Positions 6,353-12,548 of a DNA stretch of 13,292 nt are shown here, piece by piece. Origin of the DNA: Bacteroidota bacterium. Its GTDB lineage: Bacteria > Bacteroidota > Bacteroidia > UBA7662. The DNA lies in assembly GCA_016868485.1 (NCBI GenBank), contig VGGT01000023.1, forward strand, positions 1-13,292, read 5' to 3'. Below the pieces are notes generated by a model, which ran no database searches, was not told the origin of the DNA, and saw only the letters and a program-made list of their open reading frames with translations. Positions within the stretch are counted from its first letter, which is position 1; each line of letters opens with the position of its first letter. Both the position numbers and the translations under genes were made by a program.

Positions 6353-7201
6353 TTACTTCGTGCGCGCAGAGTTGATGAACTCCTCAGGCTTGAAGGTTGA
6401 TGAATTCACTTTGTACATCACCACATAAGCGTAGGTATTATTCACATTTACAGCAGGGGTAAGGGCCGGTCTCGCGTACACAAACTGAGCAGTCATTTCC
6501 TTGTTGGCCGGGATTCCCTCAGGAGCTGGGTTATTCGGATTGGCACCCAAATGGTGTCCAAGCAGACCTAAACTGGGGCGACCTGGAATTTGACCGTAGC
6601 CGCGGTACACAAACTTGTGGTTGTAGGGACTTGGCGTTAGACCGGCTTGAGGAGCAGATAAATTATCTTCAACAACAAACACAGACCACGCATAAATACC
6701 CATTGGCATGGCCTCAAAAGCTTTCATTTTCACGTCATAGTAGACCGAGTCGGCAGTAACTCTGCTTTTTGAGATGGCCAACCCCACCTTCACAGCCGAC
6801 TCAGGCGTTTGCATCACGGCATCCACATCACTGCGCCATGCAGCAGGCGATGAACCAAAGAAAGCAGTTCCCGAACCAAATCCTGGGATTCCCATACTGC
6901 CACCGGCAGGATAATATGCAGAGGCCAAATTACTGTTTCCAGGTGCAGAAAACTCATCATTAAAGCCAACTTTCATCACATTCAGCCGAGGACCGTACGC
7001 TGTGGCAGCACTGGTTATGGCCGGGATTCCGTTTGCACCACATGGACCGCACCAAGTGCCGCTAAAATTAATCGCGAAGGCGTTATAAACGCGCGCAATT
7101 TGAAGGGGATCCGGCGTGGGGTCTGGCTCAGGCTCAGGAATCGTCTTCGTGCAACCGGCAGCGACGCCCACGAGTAATAAAAATAACCAAATGTTTTTCA
7201 T
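6353..7201 (-). CDS. Omp28-like lipoprotein with a thioredoxin CGPC motif
   Basis: 282 residues with a clear lipoprotein signal (MKNIWLFLLLVGVAAGC, lipid cysteine C17), then an acidic proline-rich tether (PEPEPDPTPDP, 22-32). Residues from about 38 resemble a thioredoxin-like domain, with the active-site-like GTWCGPCGANGIP (C51, C54). This fits the Omp28-related outer-membrane protein family, where a CxxC in this place is usual. The remaining sequence (about 130-280) looks rich in strands, for example KVGLAISKSRVTADSVYYDVKMKAF, suggesting a C-terminal beta domain. The protein should sit lipid-anchored in the envelope, probably on the outer membrane. Its redox role is inferred from CGPC; the family has no established reaction. 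It is the last gene of the DUF6029-Omp28-Omp28 run, 73 bases after its paralogue and just before an intrinsic terminator. The paralogue shares architecture but little obvious sequence. Confidence 0.85.
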   Translation of the reverse strand: MKNIWLFLLLVGVAAGCTKTIPEPEPDPTPDPLQIARVYNAFAINFSGTWCGPCGANGIPAITSAATAYGPRLNVMKVGFNDEFSAPGNSNLASAYYPAGGSMGIPGFGSGTAFFGSSPAAWRSDVDAVMQTPESAVKVGLAISKSRVTADSVYYDVKMKAFEAMPMGIYAWSVFVVEDNLSAPQAGLTPSPYNHKFVYRGYGQIPGRPSLGLLGHHLGANPNNPAPEGIPANKEMTAQFVYARPALTPAVNVNNTYAYVVMYKVNSSTFKPEEFINSARTK

Positions 7202-7230
7202 AGAATAAAGGTTTATAAAATTTCAGGAGG

Positions 7231-7252
7231 TAAAAATAAACAGAATATCTGT
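7231..7252 (-). terminator. Weak hairpin with T-rich tail between the two Omp28-like genes
   Basis: ACAGA-ATA-TCTGT is a perfect five-base-pair inverted repeat (7240-7252). On the minus strand it is followed by the T-rich TTTATTTTTA. The stem is short, so at most it would attenuate read-through from the upstream gene into the downstream one. Confidence 0.25.
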
Positions 7253-7274
7253 AAAAGACGCGATTAAAAACAGA

Positions 7275-8147
7275 TTAATCAATGGCCAACTTCGCCGCCT
7301 GCAAAACATCACCCGAATTACCCCCTCGGTGTACGGCAGCAATGATTTCACACTGCTCCCGCCGCCACTTCGGGAGCCAATTCAGCGCGAAAGAGCGTTC
7401 AAAAATGCGGCCTACAGGAAATGATGTGGCCTGAAGCGCTACGCCGTTGTAGGGTGTCAGGAGTTTACGCGCCACATGCTTGTGCACATAAGCCGAATCA
7501 AGTCCAACGGGGGAAGGGTTCAGCTGAAAGCCCAAAATATTGTTTTCCACTAAATAGACGGTGAGGTATAAGGGAGTCGAGGAAGAATCGTTGAGCCGGA
7601 TCCTGCAATCGACCACCACAGTAGAGTCGCCTTCGAGCCAACTGCGCGACAAACCCACATTCACGGATGGCAAAACTTCTTTCTCCAAGTTCACATAATT
7701 GCTCCATTTCTGATCCGAGATAATGACGCCCGACTCGCCCGAAAACTGCCTTCGATTCACAGAACCAGAGGGGTAACCCTGGGCGCTCCCCAGCAATGTC
7801 TCAATATTATTACCCTCAGGTAAGGTAAGGTCCTCAGCCTGCCCTGCATACGGCACACTGTAAAAACCCGTATGAATGCCAACAGCAGCTACCCTACCTG
7901 GATAGAGCGACTGAAGTGCTGATATGGTGGTGTGGGCGCGCGGACAATTCACACAACGAACACCCGTAAACTCCTCCAGCAAAACCACCCGATTCTGCCG
8001 GTTCTCGGGTGTGGACTCCATATAAGTCGTGTCCTTCAGTCCAGGCGTGCCCGAAGAAAAATCAACGGGTGGCCCCACCTCCATGCAAGAGGTCAGAGCA
8101 AAAATAGACCCCAACAGCCCCGTTACAAAAGGAAAATGGCGCAGCAT
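7275..8147 (-). CDS. Omp28-like lipoprotein with a CxxC motif
   Basis: 290 residues from the ATG at 8147. The signal has the lipobox ALTSC (C21). The mature protein begins with a flexible stretch and then VVLLEEFTGVRCVNCPRAHTTI, a characteristic Omp28-family block with C65 and C68 in a thioredoxin-like context. Further blocks such as VAAVGIHTGFY and GYPSGSVNR also fit the family. A C-terminal strand-rich region includes SVNVGLSRSWLEGD, LYLTVYLVENNILG and HVARKLLTPYNG. Likely place: lipid-anchored in the periplasm or outer membrane. An in-frame ATG at 8177 would add ten residues; I prefer 8147 because the signal peptide begins there. A TATCTTTG element ends eight bases before this ATG. The gene lies between DUF6029 (64 bases upstream) and a second Omp28-like gene, all on one strand. 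The family's molecular role is not established. Confidence 0.88.
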   Translation of the reverse strand: MLRHFPFVTGLLGSIFALTSCMEVGPPVDFSSGTPGLKDTTYMESTPENRQNRVVLLEEFTGVRCVNCPRAHTTISALQSLYPGRVAAVGIHTGFYSVPYAGQAEDLTLPEGNNIETLLGSAQGYPSGSVNRRQFSGESGVIISDQKWSNYVNLEKEVLPSVNVGLSRSWLEGDSTVVVDCRIRLNDSSSTPLYLTVYLVENNILGFQLNPSPVGLDSAYVHKHVARKLLTPYNGVALQATSFPVGRIFERSFALNWLPKWRREQCEIIAAVHRGGNSGDVLQAAKLAID

Positions 8148-8154
8148 ACTCAAG

Positions 8155-8162
8155 CAAAGATA
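8155..8162 (-). promoter_or_regulatory. Candidate -7 element just before the first Omp28-like gene
   Basis: On the minus strand the bases read TATCTTTG, an exact match to TAnnTTTG. Transcription would start at or next to the ATG at 8147, giving an almost leaderless message. No good -33 TTG at 17-20 bases is visible, so this may be chance in T-rich DNA. Confidence 0.3.
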
Positions 8163-8210
8163 ACTCAATTCAAACAAATGTTTACTGAATCAACCAATTT
8201 GTACACCAAT

Positions 8211-9827
8211 TTAGAAGGTCGCCGACATTCCAAAGCGCATCCCGTTGAAAGCCGGTTCGACGCGACAAACGCCACCCGTACAAATGACACCCTGGACCTG
8301 GCGCACATAGCCACCCGTCAAACGAAACTTCGGCAAGTTTACTGCACCAAAAACCGTATAATAGTGAATACGCTTCTCGGGATCTTTGTTGCCGTAGTTC
8401 CACATATCCATTATACTGAAACTGTAGCGGGGTGCAATATTGTATTCCAATAGTCCCCACCACCAAGATCCCAAATCCTGCTTCGTATTCATGTGCGACA
8501 GCTCAAAACGCACAGACTCTTTCTTATTTCTCTTCCAGGTGAGTTCCGTGAATGGGGTAAAAACCTCCACCAGCGGAGCATTCGGCTTGAATTCGTAGAT
8601 CGACTGGTTGTAGGTGAGCCGCTGAGCACCGAGCATCCACTGAAAACTACGGCTCGGCTTCCATTTATACTCCGCATACAACTCACGAAACAACGGCTGG
8701 CCCGAGAGGTCGTCGACATGCGAGCCATTCAGCAACAAGTTGCTCTTTTTGCCTGTTTGAAGCACAACATCGGCTTGAAATCCTTGCTCGCCGATGAGTT
8801 GAGTGGCTGGTGCATATCGTGCCGTTAGGCGATAAGTGTTCATGCGTGCCGTGGGCGGTATAAAATTCACCAAGCCGTTGTTGAGATTTTCGAGGGGTGA
8901 AACCCGAAATTCATAAAAAGAAGTACGCTTATAAAGCACATTCACTCCCAAACCTTGCTGGGAATAGCCAAGACCGGTCATCAAAACCGAACCGGGCTCA
9001 TTCACCAGGCTACCTTCGCGGTTCAACACCGCTTCGCGCGATTTTCCCGCCGCCTCAAAGCTCCAGCTGAATGCACCGGCGTCGAGGCTCCCGTAGGCCG
9101 AATAAGCAAAAGCGTTGTATTTGGGTACAAATCGACGGGCGACCGGAAGATTCTCAATGTCGCGCACGACCTGTTGCATCGAGCTGTTGTCGAGCGTACG
9201 GTTTACAACAGAAAAGCCCGGCCTAAACTGAATCTTATTGCCGAGGGCCATCCCCCCTTCGAGGTTGAGCCCCTTCAACACCGGTTTGTAGGTATCGAAC
9301 TGGAATTTTTGTCGACCCACAAAGCCCTTAACCACCCACTCATCCGATAATTTATAGCGTGCATGAAGCCCAAAGAGGGCGTAGTCGAGGTTCTGACCCC
9401 GCGCCTCATAGGCCCTAAACGTCACCCCACTGCCAAATTGATCGTAAATGTTGCCCGCAGTCAACTCGAGCTTATCGAGCTGCTTACGCACATACCAGAA
9501 GCCGACCCCTTGGTTATTAAACGCCTTTTGAGGATCCCTAAGCCCTGAGTTCATAAACATGTCGAATCGGATTCCCGCCTGCACATCATCGCTCCGGTAG
9601 TTCATGTTCAGCCAGGCTTCGGTCGATGATAATTGCTGGTAGTATTGGGGCGGTATGGGATTTGAGAGGATGTTGGAGTCCAGAAAAAAGAAATTCTGAA
9701 ACAGCTCAAAATCGCCCGTAATGCGCCCAGATTGCCCATTCTGCCCACTAACCTGACCCATATTCATCCACAGAACCAATCCTAAAAGTACGAACCGCAA
9801 CCAGGCGCGTCCCCCAGTGTATCCCAT
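8211..9827 (-). CDS. DUF6029 family outer-membrane beta-barrel protein
   Basis: 538 residues from the ATG at 9827. A signal peptide (hydrophobic WLRFVLLGLVLWMNMG, likely cut after QVSGQ) is followed by alternating amphipathic strands throughout and ends in the aromatic MSATF, as expected for an outer-membrane barrel. Family blocks include ITGDFELFQNFF, GIRFDMFMNSG, GVGFWYVRKQLDKLELTAG, NIYDQFGSGVTFRAYEARG and LKGLNLEGG. I assign this pattern to DUF6029, whose function is unknown. The frame continues upstream to 9965, but the signal peptide supports 9827. Near the C-terminus there is a CX4C pair in VICTGGVCR (C516, C521), probably in a loop between the last strands. The gene leads a minus-strand run with two Omp28-like lipoproteins and is divergent from a TlpA-type thioredoxin gene, so a joint envelope-redox job is a reasonable inference. 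Confidence 0.85.
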   Translation of the reverse strand: MGYTGGRAWLRFVLLGLVLWMNMGQVSGQNGQSGRITGDFELFQNFFFLDSNILSNPIPPQYYQQLSSTEAWLNMNYRSDDVQAGIRFDMFMNSGLRDPQKAFNNQGVGFWYVRKQLDKLELTAGNIYDQFGSGVTFRAYEARGQNLDYALFGLHARYKLSDEWVVKGFVGRQKFQFDTYKPVLKGLNLEGGMALGNKIQFRPGFSVVNRTLDNSSMQQVVRDIENLPVARRFVPKYNAFAYSAYGSLDAGAFSWSFEAAGKSREAVLNREGSLVNEPGSVLMTGLGYSQQGLGVNVLYKRTSFYEFRVSPLENLNNGLVNFIPPTARMNTYRLTARYAPATQLIGEQGFQADVVLQTGKKSNLLLNGSHVDDLSGQPLFRELYAEYKWKPSRSFQWMLGAQRLTYNQSIYEFKPNAPLVEVFTPFTELTWKRNKKESVRFELSHMNTKQDLGSWWWGLLEYNIAPRYSFSIMDMWNYGNKDPEKRIHYYTVFGAVNLPKFRLTGGYVRQVQGVICTGGVCRVEPAFNGMRFGMSATF

Positions 9828-9840
9828 AAGTCGATTTTTT

Positions 9841-9874
9841 TGATGCAAATTCAGTGTGTGATGCAATTTCGGTG
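9841..9874. repeat. Imperfect 16-base direct repeat between divergent DUF6029 and TlpA genes
   Basis: TGATGCAAATTCAGTG (from 9841) and TGATGCAATTTCGGTG (from 9859) match at 14 of 16 positions and are 18 bases apart. They lie between the two divergent starts at 9827 and 9925. The position would suit a regulator-binding site acting on both genes, but no known operator is recognised. Confidence 0.6.
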
Positions 9875-9913
9875 GAAAAATACGCTTTATGCGGATAAAC
9901 GTATCCAAATTCC

Positions 9914-9921
9914 TATTTTTG
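9914..9921 (+). promoter_or_regulatory. Possible -7 element at the TlpA-like gene
   Basis: TATTTTTG matches TAnnTTTG exactly but ends only three bases before the ATG at 9925, so a transcript from it would start inside the gene. Either it is chance or initiation uses a later codon. No -33 element of the right spacing is evident. Confidence 0.15.
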
Positions 9922-9924
9922 AGC

Positions 9925-10497
9925 ATGAAAATTCGACCACTCTCTCGACCACTCTTATATGCCATAAGCTGTTTCGCCTTGGTGATGTGCGCTTCACCCG
10001 GTTTTTGCCAGCCAGCCAGCGAAGCAGCCCAAAGAGCCGTTCAGCCTTCTGGTCAATCCTCCATTCCTGAAGTGAGTTTGCGCGATACCGACGGCAATTT
10101 GGTCGAATTACGTTCCCTGATTAGGCCGGGAAAGCCCACCATAATTTCGTTTTGGGCCACCTGGTGTGCTCCCTGTAAAAAAGAGCTTTCAAATTATGCG
10201 GAGTTGTATGCAGACTGGCAAAAAGAGTTAGATGTGGAGGTTTTGGCCATCAGCATCGACGACAGCCGCAATTCGGCCAAGGTAAAGTCCTATATCAACG
10301 GAGTGAAATGGCCGTTTCGCGTCCTGCTCGACCCCAATGAGGACATGAAACGCGCCTTAAATTTCCAAACTGTCCCATTTTCCTTGCTCATCGATGGCGA
10401 AGGTCGCATCGCCTATCGCCACAACAGCTATGTGGAAGGCGACGAATACGTAATGGAGGAGAAGTTGAAGAAACTGAAAGCGGTAGACCAAAAATAG
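9925..10497 (+). CDS. TlpA-type thioredoxin-like protein
   Basis: 190 residues from the ATG at 9925. An N-terminal signal peptide (LLYAISCFALVMCAS, likely cut near GFC/Q) exports it to the periplasm. The thioredoxin fold follows: IPEVSLRDTDGNLVELRSL, then IISFWATWCAPCKKEL with active-site C81 and C84, then VLAISIDDSRN, and the cis-proline in QTVPFSLLID (P151). This is the ordinary layout of TlpA/ResA-like thiol-disulfide oxidoreductases, which reduce disulfides in exported proteins. No membrane anchor beyond the signal is seen. An in-frame ATG at 9889 would add 12 residues before the signal; 9925 fits the signal peptide better. The gene is divergent from DUF6029 and its Omp28-like companions, which also carry CxxC motifs, suggesting they could be redox partners. 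The following gene is convergent. Confidence 0.93.
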   Translation: MKIRPLSRPLLYAISCFALVMCASPGFCQPASEAAQRAVQPSGQSSIPEVSLRDTDGNLVELRSLIRPGKPTIISFWATWCAPCKKELSNYAELYADWQKELDVEVLAISIDDSRNSAKVKSYINGVKWPFRVLLDPNEDMKRALNFQTVPFSLLIDGEGRIAYRHNSYVEGDEYVMEEKLKKLKAVDQK

Positions 10498-10513
10498 TTC
10501 GGCATGAAGGGGT

Positions 10514-10549
10514 GCCACACCATGTGGCCTTCCCACACCGTACGGCCTT
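10514..10549. terminator. Hairpin and repeat region between convergent TlpA and kinase genes
   Basis: GCCACA-CCA-TGTGGC forms a perfect six-base-pair stem (10514-10528). A related copy, CACACCGTACGGCCTT, follows 18 bases after CACACCATGTGGCCTT, with 13 of 16 positions the same. It runs into the stop region of the kinase gene. There is no T run on either side, so a terminator role is only suggested by position between two convergent genes. Confidence 0.3.
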
Positions 10550-11384
10550 ACAATCCCTTTTCTTGGTAGTAGCGATACAATTCGTGGATGGGCTTGCGCA
10601 GAATTTTACCGCAAATGAGCCGATGTCCGAGCAGCACTTCCTCCAATATTTCTCTGAAATAAAAGGCAATGGAGCCTACAAAGTGTAGCGGGAGCTCATG
10701 CACCTGATCATAGCGCAGGATGTGGATGCGCAGGAACTCTTCGAAACCTGAGCGCACCAATTGCCGAACATAAGGCTCCATACTGTGGGTCGATAACACC
10801 CGCGCCATGGAGGCAAAATATACATTCACATGAGGCTCGTGATAGGCCGAATGAAAGATCCCCTCTTTGGTGAGGCCCTTCATATGCAATTCCTGCTCCA
10901 GGCATTCGGGCAATAAGTGGTAGAGATAATCGGCCAGCAATCTGCGGCCCAACCAACTCCCGCTGGCCTCATCCCCCAATAAATAGCCCAAGGCGGGCAC
11001 CACCTGACTCCATCGGGTTCCGTCGTAGTAGCATGAATTGCTTCCAGTGCCAATAATGCACGTGATGCCCCGGTCATCAAAATTGGTGGCAATGGCGGCT
11101 CCAAGGATGTCGTGATCCACCACAACATGCGCATTCGGGAAAAAGATCCTGAGGGGCTGTGCGATCTGCTCATTGCGGTCCAAACTCGAGCACCCTGCAC
11201 CAAAAAACCGAAGCTCCGTGATTTGATCGGCTAAGCGGGCCAAAGGAGAAGAAGCGAGTTCCTCTAAAACAAAAGCGGCATCATGAAAAAACGGGTTGAA
11301 CCCTTTGGTGGTACAAACATCGGCCTCTCGGCTCCCGAATTTCCAGTCGGCCTTGGTAGAACCACTGTCTGAAACAAGTAACAT
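10548..11384 (-). CDS. BadF/BadG-type ATPase, probable N-acetylglucosamine kinase
   Basis: A 278-residue protein of the actin-like ATPase (ASKHA) superfamily, BadF/BadG/BcrA/BcrD branch. The visible blocks are the phosphate-1 loop DSGSTKADW (6-14), FGAGCSS (61-67), VDHDILGAAIA (89-99), the phosphate-2 loop CIIGTGSNS (109-117) and LGDEASGSWLGRRLL (136-150). The last is characteristic of the N-acetylglucosamine-kinase-like members. It would phosphorylate an amino sugar with ATP in the cytoplasm, feeding cell-wall or chitin-derived sugars into metabolism. The substrate is inferred from family resemblance, not seen. The start is an ATG eight bases after the pfkA stop, so the two are almost certainly cotranscribed with pfkA first. 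It has no signal peptide. The gene ends convergently to the TlpA-like gene. Confidence 0.87.
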   Translation of the reverse strand: MLLVSDSGSTKADWKFGSREADVCTTKGFNPFFHDAAFVLEELASSPLARLADQITELRFFGAGCSSLDRNEQIAQPLRIFFPNAHVVVDHDILGAAIATNFDDRGITCIIGTGSNSCYYDGTRWSQVVPALGYLLGDEASGSWLGRRLLADYLYHLLPECLEQELHMKGLTKEGIFHSAYHEPHVNVYFASMARVLSTHSMEPYVRQLVRSGFEEFLRIHILRYDQVHELPLHFVGSIAFYFREILEEVLLGHRLICGKILRKPIHELYRYYQEKGL

Positions 11385-11391
11385 ATATCAA

Positions 11392-12375
11392 TTAAATGGA
11401 TAAAATTTTAGAAATCCGAAAAAGATCGTGATCGAGCGATGAAGAAATCTTGGCCGCTTGGGTGAGGGGTGTAAACACCACTTGGTTGTTGATTAACCCG
11501 GCCATCATTCGGTTTTTGCCCTCCAGAAGCCCTTCTATGGCCGCCACGCCCAAACGACTCGCCAACACCCGGTCGAAGCAACTCGGACTACCCCCTCTTT
11601 GTATGTGGCCTAAAATGGTAACCTTCATCTCATACCCATCAAATTGCGCCTGAACCTTGCGCGCAATTTCATAGGCCCCCCCCTCCTCATCGCCTTCCGC
11701 CACAATCACCAATCCCGAAGTCTTGTTGCGCGACCGCCCCTTTTTTAGATTGTCTACCAAGTCATCGATACTTGTTTTGGTTTCGGGGATGAGAATGTCT
11801 TCACAACCCGCCGCAATGCCCGCATGAAGGGCAATATAACCGGCGTCGCGGCCCATTACCTCAATGAAAAACAAACGATTGTGGGCATCGGCCGTGTCCC
11901 GGATTTTGTCGATGCAATCGACCACCGTATTCGTGGCTGTGTCGTAGCCGATGGTGAAATCAGTGCCATTCAAATCGTTGTCGATCGTACCCGGCAGGCC
12001 GATTACCTGAATGTCGTAGCGGTTACTGAAATGATAGGCTCCCCGAAACGAACCGTCGCCCCCGATCACCACCAGGGCTTCAATGCCCCGCTGTTTGAGT
12101 TGATGATAGGCCTTTTCCATGCCCGCCTCAGTCCTGAACTCTTCCGAGCGCGCCGATTTTAGGATGGTGCCCCCCCGATTGATGATGTTACTCACCGACC
12201 GGAGGTCCATGGGCTGGTAGTCGCCCTGTATGAGGCCGTCGTAGCCCCGCACGACCCCCCACATTTCTAAGGAGTAATAAATTCCAGAGCGCACCAAAGC
12301 GCGGATACTGGCGTTCATTCCGGGCGAATCACCTCCCGAGGTGAGGATGGCCACTTTTTTCAGTTGGGTCGACAT
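11392..12375 (-). CDS. pfkA: ATP-dependent 6-phosphofructokinase
   Basis: A complete 327-residue bacterial PFK-1 (EC 2.7.1.11), which phosphorylates fructose 6-phosphate at C1 in glycolysis. Motifs in order: ILTSGGDSPGMN (10-21), VVIGGDGSF (102-110), LPGTIDNDL (127-135, with the catalytic aspartate), EVMGRDAGYIAL (172-183), VIVAEGD (223-229) and ILGHIQRGGSP (254-264). Glycine in GGDGS and in PGTIDND is the ATP-using pattern; pyrophosphate-dependent enzymes usually have GGDDS and PKTIDND there. Length and motif spacing are normal, and the cytoplasmic tetramer should be active. The ATG at 12375 lies about seven codons before the first strand, as usual. A possible promoter lies at 12434-12460, and the leader between it and the gene contains a 13-base-period direct repeat. 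The sugar-kinase gene follows after seven bases. Confidence 0.97.
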   Translation of the reverse strand: MSTQLKKVAILTSGGDSPGMNASIRALVRSGIYYSLEMWGVVRGYDGLIQGDYQPMDLRSVSNIINRGGTILKSARSEEFRTEAGMEKAYHQLKQRGIEALVVIGGDGSFRGAYHFSNRYDIQVIGLPGTIDNDLNGTDFTIGYDTATNTVVDCIDKIRDTADAHNRLFFIEVMGRDAGYIALHAGIAAGCEDILIPETKTSIDDLVDNLKKGRSRNKTSGLVIVAEGDEEGGAYEIARKVQAQFDGYEMKVTILGHIQRGGSPSCFDRVLASRLGVAAIEGLLEGKNRMMAGLINNQVVFTPLTQAAKISSSLDHDLFRISKILSI

Positions 12376-12393
12376 ACACTTAGACTATAGAAT

Positions 12394-12418
12394 GGCGGAG
12401 ATTAGAGGCGGAGATTAG
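12394..12418. repeat. Direct repeat in the pfkA leader
   Basis: GGCGGAGATTAG occurs exactly twice (12394-12405 and 12407-12418), followed by a decayed GGCGAAAATG. It lies between the possible promoter and the start codon of pfkA, so it would be in the untranslated leader. No known regulatory motif is recognised. Confidence 0.85.
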
Positions 12419-12433
12419 GGGCGAAAATGCGGA

Positions 12434-12460
12434 CAAAATATGAAGGGCGAAAAATACCAA
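12434..12460 (-). promoter_or_regulatory. Possible pfkA promoter
   Basis: On the minus strand a TTG (12460-12458) is followed after 17 bases by TATTTTG (12440-12434), one base shorter than the Bacteroidota TAnnTTTG element. It would give a leader of roughly 50 bases. It is the only reasonable pair in the divergent region for this direction. Confidence 0.4.
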
Positions 12461-12489
12461 TTTCAAATCGATTAATTTTTTCTAAATAA

Positions 12490-12520
12490 TTGTTGTGTGA
12501 AAAAGAATTTTTTATTTTTG
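12490..12520 (+). promoter_or_regulatory. Bacteroidota-type promoter of the T9SS-exported protein gene
   Basis: TTGTTG (12490-12495) is followed by a 17-base spacer and then TATTTTTG (12513-12520), an exact TAnnTTTG. Both elements and their spacing fit the Bacteroidota housekeeping sigma consensus. Transcription should begin near 12527, giving a leader of about 22 AT-rich bases before the ATG at 12549. This is the best promoter in the window. Confidence 0.75.
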
Positions 12521-12548
12521 CGTGTCTGAAAAATTAAATCTTTCTAAT

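Noticed and set aside
7224..7230. Shine-Dalgarno-like AGGAGG on the plus strand
   Set aside because: No start codon or open frame follows on that strand; both neighbouring genes run on the minus strand.
8955..9350. 131-codon plus-strand frame
   Set aside because: Antisense to the DUF6029 barrel, with no family resemblance and no promoter.
9828..9965. N-terminal extension of the DUF6029 frame to 9965
   Set aside because: The extra 46 residues precede a normal signal peptide, are basic and unlike the family, and would overlap the start of the divergent TlpA gene.
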